From Pleodorina starrii (taxonomy: Eukaryota > Chlorophyta > Chlorophyceae > Chlamydomonadales > Volvocaceae), in the NCBI GenBank assembly GCA_030267565.1, contig BRXU01000018.1:1736001-1800000 (forward strand): a stretch of 64,000 nucleotides of DNA, written 5' to 3'. The translations under genes and the position numbers were made by a program. The stretch's first letter is position 1. Each line of letters starts with the position of its first letter. Below the pieces are notes generated by a model. That model did not search any database. It was not told where the DNA came from and saw only the letters and a list, made by a program, of their open reading frames with translations. Positions 21,001-31,700 of this stretch are shown here, one piece after another.

Positions 21001-24000
21001 GAGGGGAGAGGGCCTTCTGCGTCAGGGCACGTGAAGGGGCAGGGGAAGGCAGGGGAAGGCAGGGAAAGGCAGGGGAATACAGGGGAGACGTGGAGACATG
21101 CATCCCTCCTCGGCTCTCTATCCCCTTCCGCACCCTCCGCACGACCCACTCACACACCCTCCCATCCACTCCCTTCCTCTCAACCATTTTCTTTACTATT
21201 CCCTCCCTCCTTCCCTCCCCTCCATTCCCATACCCATCCCATCCCCCCTTCCCCCCCTCACCATGCCCTTCCTCCCCCTCCCCTCGCCATTCCCTCCCCC
21301 TCCCCCCTCCCCCTCCCCCCCACTCACCGCCCCCAGGTGTCCGTGCTCCACCGCCAAGTGCAGCGGCGAGCTGCCCTCCCCCGCCTCCCGCTGCCCCGGC
21401 ACCCCCGCCCGCAGCAGCGCCTCAAGCACCAGGCCACTGCCGCACTGAACCGCCGCGCGGAGATCAGCAGCCAGGCCGCGCATCAGGAGGCTGCCGCCAC
21501 CGCCGCCGTTGGCACCGTTGGCACCACCGCCGACCCGTGGGTCGTTGACACCGCCACCACCGACCCGTGGGTCGTTCTTGATCTCCACGCCCGCGCTCCG
21601 AAACGCCGCCACGGTGTCCGGGTGGCCCATGCGGGCGGCCTCCAGCATGGCCACGTGCGCGTGGTTGTGGACGATGGTGGGGGGCATCCCCTCCAACAAC
21701 ACCTCCACGACTGCCTGGGGAAGTTGGGGGGAGGGGGGAGTGGGGAGTGGGGGGGGGGAGTGGGAGGGGTTTTAGGGTTTTGAGAGTGTGTTTTGCGAAA
21801 TGGGTAACCGGCCGGGACAGGTTGCAGCAAACAGGCCCCAGCCTGAGAGTACGACAGCATCCGGGCATCCGGAGAGGGGAGAGGAGGGGAGGCCCGCATC
21901 GCTGCGATTCCTTCACCCTCATCCCCCGAACCCACACCCCCACTCCTCCCACTCCCCCCAAACTCCAAACCCACACCCCCACTCCTCCCACTCCCCCAAC
22001 CCCCAACGCCCCTCGCGCCCCCCAATACACACACACACACATTCTCACCGTGTGCCCCTTGCTCGCCGCCACCAGCAGCCCCGCAAACGCGCACCCCGCC
22101 TCGTCACCAAAGCCGTACCCGCCCGCCCGCCGCAACTCCCCCGCCTCCCCTGCCGTACACCACGACAGAAAATCGTGCGCCGCCTGCTGCCGCTTGCGCT
22201 CCGCCGTAACGCCCACATCCCGACTCTGCCTCGACTCCAGATAGGCCACCACGGGGGTGGCCCCCACTCGCCGCGCCTCGTCCAGCGCCGTGTTCCCCCA
22301 CCGGTCCTGGAAGTTGGGGTCCGCCCCGCCCTCCTCCACAAGCAGCTTGACAGCCGCCAGGTTGCCCTCCGCCCCCGCGATGTGCAGCGCGGAGCGCTTG
22401 TCGTAGTCGCAGGCGTCAGGCGGCGCACCCGAGCGCAGCAGGCGGCGAAGTTTGACCAGGTCGCCCTCGAACACGGCGGTGCACATGATGCCGGCGACGG
22501 TCAGACCGCCGGCGCCCAGGCTTCGTGAGGGAGGGAGAAGGTGGAGGAGGAAGGGGGAGGAGGAAGAGGGGGAGGAGGAAGAGGGGGAGGAGAAAGGGGG
22601 AGAAAGGTGGGAAAGGTGAGAAAGGGGGAGAAAGGGGGAGAGGGAGGCAAGGCGACAAGGGGAGTGCACAATTTGTAGAAAGGGAGTGAGGGGGGTGGCA
22701 GGTGGGGTGGCAGGTGGGGTGACTGCGTGCCCTGATGGTGATCGTCATCGTCATCAGGATTAGGCTTAGCCGCGTCGCTGCCGGAGCGGAGTGGACAGGA
22801 ATGGAAAACGACGCTCCGAAACCATCAATGGGCCCATCAGAAGGCCTCGAAAAACCGCATCACCAACCCCCCCTCTCCCCCGCCCAACAAAACGGGCGAG
22901 CGTCCTGAAAGCCGTACATAATGCCGTACTACTTACGTGGCGCCGTACTTGAGCATGAGCTCAATGGTGGAGTCGTGTTCGTTCTTGACGGCCTCGGCCA
23001 GCGCTGATATGCCGAAGGCGCTGTCGGATGCATGGGGTGGGTGGGTGGGTGGGTGGTGGTGGGGGGGGGGATTAGGGGAGATTGAGGCAGTGAGCGGGGC
23101 GAGGGGGGTTAAAAGAGAATTCCGCGAGGGGGTGGGGGTGGGGGTGGAGGGCGCGGGCAAGACAAAGACGGGGTCGATTGGAACATCTGCGGAGATCACG
23201 AGGGCTGAGCCGAGCCGAGCCGATCTGATTCGATCTAATCCGATCCAATTGGATCTCATCAGATCTGATCCGGGCTGTGTGGCGATTGGGAAGCACGGCG
23301 GGCGAGACACACACGCATAGGGATGGCGCCACATTACCGGTATGGGGACACGCGGCCATCACCACCTACCGATACGCTTATTGCTCGGGATCCCGTCTGG
23401 GGTGATGAACACCCGCACTGCCCTCCACCACCACCCTCGGCACAAGCAGCTCCCCCCACCCCATCCCTCCCCCCCCCACCCCACCCCACCCCACCCCCCA
23501 CCCGGCGGCAATCCGCAGTTCGGGTCACGGCCGCGTCTTCCCCCCCCCCCTCGAGCAGCTCACCGGCATCTCCGGCGGCCTCCGAGCCTGAACTCCCCCG
23601 TCCCCCCCCTCCTTCCCCGTGACGGGCCGTATCGCTCTCCGCTGGACTTCTTAACCCCCGGAGACGCCCCCCCCGGACCCGGTCCCGGACGCTCCTCCAA
23701 ACGCTCCCCAACCACGAACACTAACGCCCAAACCCATGCGCCCGACCCCCCCTCCTCCTCCCTCTCCCCCTCTCCCTCCCCCTCCCCCTCCTCGCCTCCC
23801 CCCCCCAAGGAGCCCACGCGCACTCACTCCGTCTTGTCCTTGTCTGCCCCCGCATCCAGCAGCAGATGCACCGTCTCCTGCGGCAGCATATCATCATTCG
23901 GCGAAACACACACACACACACAGTCACACACACACGCACATACACATGCACATACACGCACATACACAAAAGGAGAGGGGACATTTCGAAAATACACTAC

Positions 24001-25693
24001 AGTACAGTACAGTACCGGTACATGCTCGCCCCGAGCCACTCGATATGCGGTTCCCGCAACGCAACGCAACGCGACCCAGCCCCCCCGGCCCCCGCCCCGG
24101 CACAGCGACCCCTCCCCCGGCCTCCCGGCCCTCATCACCCACGTCGTGTCCCTTGGCCGCCGCCAGCATCAGCCCGGTGCGCCCGTCGTAGTCCGCAGTG
24201 TTGGGGCTGATGCCCTGGACCAGCATGGTGCGCAGAGACTCCAGGTCGCCCTGGGCTGCCTGGGGAGCGTTGGGGGGGGGGAGGGAGGGGAGGGAGGGAG
24301 GGAGGGAGGGAGGGCGGGAGGGGGGTTCAGGGAGTAATATGATCCTTTATATAAGGAGTCACTGCGGAGGGGGGAGGGTAAAGGGGGCAAAGGGGGAGGG
24401 AGGGATGTGATAAGGAAAGAAGTCAGACGAGGCAAGCTGGCTGGGTGGGCGGGCGGGCGGATGTAAGTGCAATGCAAACTACCGGCTGTAGCAACCTGTA
24501 TGGGTGGGGGAAGGGGGAGGGGAGGGGAGGAGGGGGGGGTATAAAAGAGTGAGCTGTGGCCAGGGTACTGGGGTTAGCAGTGGTACTGGACTGCCGGTGT
24601 ATGGGGGGTTACTTGGCGGGGCGAGGGGTTGGTAGGAGGGGATTACGAAGGTGGGGAGATGTTGGGTGGAGGGATGCGCATTCCCGTAGCAGCGTATGTG
24701 GGCGGGGGGCGGGGAGCAGGAGCGTGTGTGTGCCCCCCTCTCCACCCCCAGATGGGCACCGGCAGGACAAACCCCACAAAGGCCGCAACAGCCGCCCCTC
24801 GGTGGTGCCCCGCCCCTCCCAACCGCAATGCAGGCGCCCAAACCCGTCCCCGCCCGGGGACGCGGGGAGTGGTTACCCTTTTCCCCAACTCCAACCCCCC
24901 ACCCCCCACCCACCCACCGTGTTCAGAAACTCGAAAGTGCGCATTTCGTCGCATTTGCGTGTGTGCCCCGCCGCCACAGTGCGCACATCGTCCAACCGGG
25001 TGATCATTTCCAACTGGTGGTGGGTCAGGGCGTCTGGGGGGAGGGAGGGGGAGGGGGGGAGAGGGAGAGGGGGGGGGGTAAGGGGAGGGAGGGAGGGAGG
25101 GGGAGGGGGAGGGGAAGAGATAATCAGTCCGAATCAGGCAGGCACGGAGGCTTGACTGGCCAACAACATACGCCGGTGTGGGTGTGTGTAACTGTTACAT
25201 ATCTGCCGGGCCGACACTGGCCGGGGGCGCTAACCCGCCCACATACGGGAGACCGCCGAAGCACTCCTCGGTTGAGGAGGGGCGTACCACCTTGTCCACA
25301 CACTGCACCGGGAAGTGCTAACCGCTGCGCCGTAATCGTCACAGGACAGCGTCCACCTGATTGTCCATGTGCCAGCTAAGCTAGCCCCAGGCGCCTACTG
25401 TCCTCAGTCCACCGAACGCATGCTCTACAGCTGCGTAATCTACCAGGGCACGCACACCGGTGCCATTGCCACCTCCTATATCCTTCGGAAGCCTGCCGCC
25501 GCCCGATCTTAGTTATCCAACCACCACCTGCTATGCAGTCTGGTCCAGGCCCTATGCAGACTCATTCCTCCACCACTGCTCTGCGGCAGCGTTGTAGTCT
25601 TCTTGGTGGCATCCCACTCCAGCCGCCCCGCGCACCAGAGGACACCATTGTCTCCAGCCTTCGACACCCCGATCTCTTTCAACCGGGGGACCA

Positions 25694-25725
<32 letters not shown>

Positions 25726-28700
25726 GGGCGTACCATCCCCCACATCCCACCCGCACACAACCCTCCATACAAACCCTAGCCGCCCTCCTCTTCCCTCCTC
25801 CCCTCCTCTTCCCCCCTCCCTCCCCCCCCTCCCCGGCCTACCCCGTGTCTGCGCCAGCAATATGGGGTCGGTGCTGTCCGCGAACCCTCCTCCTCCTCCT
25901 CCTCCCGATCCTCCTCCTCCGCCCACCAGCGCCAGCGCCACCTGCAGCTGCGAGGCGGTCAGCTGGTGGGCGGCGGCCGCCTGACGCAGATTGTCCTCCA
26001 CCGCCGCCTCGGCCGCCCGCTGCACATTGTCGAGGACCAGCTTGGCCTGGCCAGCAGGAGGAGAGGAGAAGGGGTGGGGGGAGGGGGGGGAGGAGGGGGG
26101 AAAGGGGGGGGTATAAAGGAGGAGGGGGGAAGGAAAAAGTGTGGGGGGTGGGTTGGGGTGGGGAGGAGAGGGGTGGGAGAGAAAGAGCGGTTCTGGGTTT
26201 GTGTGTGGGGGGGGGGGCAGGCCCAGGAGGTAGAGAGAAGGGCCGCCGGGGTTTTAAGGGTTTCAGCGGTTTCAGGCCAGCACCCGTACTCTCCCCCCCC
26301 CGCAAACACACACACACACCCGTCCCCCACCCAGAACTCCCACCCCCCACCCACTCCAAACCCGCCACCCTCTCCCCCCCCCACCCCTCCTACCTGCTGC
26401 GGGAACTGCTGCACCAGCAGCTCCCAGGCGGCCTTGGGCAGTGACAGCACCCGTACAGGTGTACGACCCACCACCGTCTCATAGCTGGCGCCATCTGGGG
26501 GGGGGAGGGTGAGGAAGGGGGGAAGGGTGAGGAAGGGGGGGGAGGAAGGGGGGGAGGGTGAGGAAGAGGGGGAGGGTGAGGAAGGGGGGGAGGGTGAGGA
26601 AGGGGGGAGGGTGAGGAAGGGGGGGGAGGGTGAGGAAGGGGGGGAGGGTGAGGAAGGGGGGGAGGGTGAGGAAGGGGGGGAGGGTGAGGAAGGGGGGGGA
26701 AGGTGAGGAACGGGGGGAGGGTGAGGAAGGGGAGGAGGGGGGAAGGAGGGGGTTAGTTGAATACAGTCCGGGAGGATGGTGGGTTTTAGGGTTTATGAGG
26801 GATGTGATCGGAGCCCAAAAGATGACGGGCCGGAGCCCCCTACCCGGGAGCCCAGGGGAGCATGGACATCGGAGGGTGAAGGGAGGGTCAAGGGAGGGTC
26901 AAGGGAGGGGCAAGGCAGGGGCAAGGAAGGGGAGGGGCGGCGCGTGTGATATGAGAAGAGATGGTGGTCCGGAAGCGGCTCGGGGGGGCAAACAGACTGG
27001 ACCCTGGTCCCTGGACAGGACGGAAGACGGCGCCGCGGTGGAGACGCAGTGCCCTCGGACTCCCCCCCAACTCCTACCCCACCCCCAACCCAGCCCTGCC
27101 CGCTCCCCCCAACCCAACCCAGCCCTGCCCGCTCCCCCCAACCCAACCCAGCTCACCCCAGACACATACACGAACACACACACGCACACACACACACGGC
27201 CGTGCTTACCCGTGAAGAACGCCACCTCCGCCAGTGCATCGCTGGGCCCCTTCTTGACGGGGGAGATCAGGTTGACGGTTCGGGGGACGCCGGCGGTGGC
27301 GCTCGCGGGGGACAGGAGGGAGATGCCGCCCGGGGACAGCAGCGGAGTGGGCGGGCCTGTGGGTGCGGGGGCCAGGGGGGAGGGGGGGAAGGGGGGAGGG
27401 GGCGACGACGGGTTTGTGGGGTTGTTAAGGGCTGGGGCTGGCGGGGCGCAGGCGCATACGCACAGGCGCGGGCGGGGAGTTGAGGAGCCGGACGCCGCCG
27501 CGGGGGGGCCTTGGGGCGGTCAGCTTGGGGCGGACGACTTTGGGCGGTGGTGAATGCCGAACAAGTGCGAACTCTCCCCCCTCCCCCGCTGCCTACCCGT
27601 ATTTCGAACGAGAGCGAGTGAGACCGAACAAGACGTGACGACAGAAACCTCTCCGCCTCTTCGCGCCAAACCTGAAACCCTCTCACCCCCACCCCCACCC
27701 CACCCCGGCACCCCGGCACCCCCTCACCTCCGGTATTGCTCCTGTCCAGCACGCTCAGCGAGCCGCCGCTACCAGCTCCTCCACCTCCTCCTTCACTCCC
27801 CCCCGCCCCCCTGCCACCACTCCCAGCGCCCGAGAACGAGCCCCTGCCTCCTCCTCCTCCTCCTCCTCCTCCTCCTCCTGCCTCCGAAACCCGCACGCTC
27901 GCGCCCAGAAACGACACCCCGCCCATCGCCGCCTCCGACCCCACCCCGCTCGCCGCCATCACGCTACCCGCGCCGCTCAGCGCCCCCGACACGCCGCCCA
28001 CGCTCGCGGTGCCGTACACGCCGCCGATCCGCTGGCCCGCTCGCGACACCAGGCACTCCCCCAGCATCACCACCAACAAATCCACCACATTATCGCCCTC
28101 GGTCAAGATCTCCACTCCAGGGAGGAAGAGCTCCACGCGTGCGGCGGTGAGCAGCGCGTCCAGGAAGCGCTGCTTGCAGCCGCGGAAGAGGTAGCAGTTG
28201 CGCACGGGCTGGAGGTAGAGGTGGCGCAGCGCCAGGCGGCGGATGGTGGTGGGGTAGATGGCGAGGACCTGGTCGTCGGCGGCTTGGGCTGAGTCGAAGT
28301 GGACCTCCAAGTGCTCGCGCATGGCCTTGTACAGGCGCTGTGTGTGTATGGGTGTGTGGGGGTGTGGGTGCGGGGGGGGATGGAGGGAGGGAGGGAGGGA
28401 GGGAGGGGGGGAGGGGGGAAGAAGGGAGGGAGGGAGGGGGTCGTTTGTGTGTAAGGGTGCAAAATGCAAAGTTGGGACTGATTGCAACCATCGAAGTATC
28501 AAATTGACCAAAGGAAAGAAAACCAAGAAGCTCAAATGTAACGGAGTCTAGTAACTTGCTAAGTAGTGGGGGGGGAGGTGGAGAAGGAGGGATGGTGTGG
28601 TGGGGAGAGAGGAGGGGATGAGAGGAGAAACGGGGAGGGCCGGGAAATTGGAAAGTGGGGGAGGGGAGGAGTGGGAAAGGCCAGGCGTGATAGCGCGGTG

Positions 28701-31700
28701 GTAAGGAGGGAAGGTGGATGGAGTTGGAGGTTGCGGCATGATCCCCACCCAAGCACATACATACTCCTACCCCCCCTCCCCGCCCCCACCCCCACCCCCA
28801 CCCACCCACCCCCCACCCACCTCTGGCAGTTCGTTCTCCCGGCTGTATTCCAGCAGGTGGCCCATACTCTCCCGGAAGGACTTGCTGTGCTCATCAGCCC
28901 GGACCATCTGACAGGCGGGCGGGGCGGGGGGGCGGGCGGGGGTGTGAGAAACAAAGATATCTCAGCGGGGGGAGGGCAGCGGGTCGGGAGTGAGATGCGG
29001 CATCGGTACTCATTATTCGGGGGGCGGGGAAAGCACGTCGCATCACATCACATCGCATCACCCCGGGACAGGCAGGTTTCCCAATGCGGCGTGCACACAC
29101 AGTCACGCACGCACATACCGTACACACGCACATACGCCCTGACAGGCCCGACATGCCAGCACCAGTGGGGTGGTGGGGGTGGGGGTGGTGGGGGTGGTGG
29201 TGGTGGTGACTCACCATGATCGTTACGGTTCCAATGATGTAGGCACCCAGGAATATGTTGAACAGCTGCAACACGGGTTGGGGTGGGGTTGGGTTGGGGT
29301 TGGGGTTGGGGTTGGGGTTGGGGTGGGGTGGAGGGTGAAATGCACGACAAGCAAGGATGGCTTTTGCCGTTGAGGTGCCCTCTTCGGCGTTCGTGTATCA
29401 ATTGCGAACAGCAGGTGTGTACACAGGCTGCAGAAAAACCCTAAAACCCCGCATCCGTAGTAAAGCCAGGGAGGGAGCCTACACACAGCCACACAGCCAC
29501 ACCCTACCCTTGCTTTGTTTCTCTCCCCAAACCCCCCAAACCCCCCAAACCCACTGTAATGCTTGGCCGGAGCAAAGGCTACTCGAGATGCTGTGCGACG
29601 CCTTTCTTAGGCATTTATGCTAGCCGTCTGTACGGCAGCTGTACGGTATTGTAACCGCCGTGTTACACCCACCCACCCACCAGGTACACGATCATGACCG
29701 ACAGCTCCAGCACCGTGAAGGGGAACAGCCGACCATCCCCCATTGAGGTGAAGATGGTGACCGTGAAGTACAGCGACAGGATGTACTGCTCGTACACGGG
29801 CCGGCCGTAGAACGAGTCGGCGTTGCGGCCCACCCAGGAGTCATCCCGCGCTTCGCCGCCCTCGGCCGATCCAAACACGCGCTCCTCCACCGCCATGTGG
29901 AAGAAGATGCAGGCGGCCCAACTGGGGGGGGGGTAAAAGGGGGGAGGGGGGAGGAAAGGGAGGAAGGGGGGGAAAGGGGGTTGGGGGAGGAAGGGGGGTG
30001 GGGAGGAAGGGAGGATGGGAGGAAGGGGGGTTGGGGGCTGGGCAGGGGGGTGCGGGATTATCCACGGATAGGCTGGAAGGGGGGGGGTGCTGGCGAGGAA
30101 TAGGGGATGGGGAGGGGGGAGGGGGCAGGGGAGTGGGGGGCGGCCCCATGTGGCTGACTGGGCTGACCGGGGTGGCATACCGGTGGTACGGTCGGTGAGC
30201 CGGGTCGCCTCCACTCCCTTCAGCACCTCTCCATCCCCCCCAAAACACACACTCACACGTCACCCCTACCTCCACCCGCCTGCATCCATCCATCCGCCCA
30301 TTGTTGCCCACCAGTGTACATTCATTCATTCTTCAGCCCCGCATCAGCTTGCCGACCCACCTGCATTCCGACCGTGCCACTTTATTTACCCCCTATCCCC
30401 TCGCCCCCAGCCCTCCTCCTCCCACTACTCCGTCATCCTCCTCTCCCTCCATCCCCCACCTCCCTCCCCCCACCTCCCTTCCCATCCCCCCACCCCCACC
30501 CGCCCGCCCCCCCCACCCTCCCCCCTACACCCGCCCTCTCTCCCCTGCCCCAGCTCACTGTGCGGTAAAGAAGATGTATATGTAGTTCCTCAGCAGCATC
30601 AGAGTGCCCTGACTCAGCATCATGCGGTAATCCAACACGTGAAACAAATCGAACACCCGGTAGGCTCGGGACTGGGGGGGAGGAGGGGGGAAGGAGGGGG
30701 AGAGAGGAAGGGAGGGGAGAGGGGGAGGAGGAGAGGGAGGGAGGGGAGAGAGAGGGGTTTGTGTGTGTGTATGTGTGTATGTATGTGTGTTCGGGGAGGG
30801 GGAGGGGGAAGGGGAGGGGGGAAGGGCATACCGAGTTTAGAGGGGTGTGTGTGTGTGCGTGTGTGTGGAGGGGGGCCCGGCACTCTTAACCCCCTCTTCC
30901 GTATTTCACACCCCTGCCCCTCAGCAGCCACCACCTCCACCCCCCCACCCCCACCATTCCGCACCATTCTACTCCCAATCCTCATTCCCGCTTCCGCGCC
31001 GCTGTCCGGCCCCCCCTCTCGCCCCCTCGCCCCCCCCCTCCATCCCCCCCTCCGCCCTCCTCCGCCCTCCTCCTCCGCCCCCCTCCGCCCACCAGCGCCA
31101 GCAGTTTGAGCCAATCGATGCTTCCAGAAACCAGGTTGGAGCCCCCCGACCGCTTCATGACAGCGCTGACCAGCATGTCGTACGGGAAGCAACCCAGAAT
31201 GTCCAGGAAGAACTTGATGCTGGGGGTGTATGGGGGATTGGGGGGGTGGGGGGAGGTTGGGGGGATGGGGGGGGTGGAGGGTGTGGGGAGGGGGGCGGGG
31301 AATGGGAGATCTGTGTGGGGGGCGTGGGGTGAGAGAAATACACATTGCTGCAGTGACGGGCGCAAGAACGCATACATCAACACCCATCCACCCCCCCCAC
31401 ACACACACGCTCACCTAAACACCCTGTCCCCAAAGCACACACACGCACCCACCCACCCACACGCAACCCCCCCCCCCGGCCGCTCACCTGGTGACGTACC
31501 CCAGCGCCATCCGCGGCTGTGCGGTGACCAGCATGCCGGTCTCCGGGTCAAAGTACGCCACAAAGAACTTGAGCAGGAAATCCATGAGGAAGGTGCCGAT
31601 GATGATGTACTCAATGGCGGACATGGCGCTGAAGTTGGAGGAGGGAGGGGGAGGGGGGGAAGAGGGGAGAGGGGAGGGGCGGGAGGGGCGGGAGGGGTGA

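Noticed and set aside
20310..21149. Extended Pro/Ser-rich reading of the channel A ankyrin exon
   Set aside because: The proline part is the G/A minisatellite in the intron; the real exon is limited to 20369-20735 by an in-phase acceptor and donor.
29275..29335. Interstitial telomere
   Set aside because: The unit GGGGTT is not the Chlamydomonas-type telomere repeat, and the array is short, intronic and among other G-rich simple repeats.
29681..29921. Bacterial NaK-type gene captured by transfer
   Set aside because: Only the filter core resembles NaK; the surrounding pore, S6, CNBD and ankyrin parts are plant-type and intron-split, so convergence is the simpler reading.
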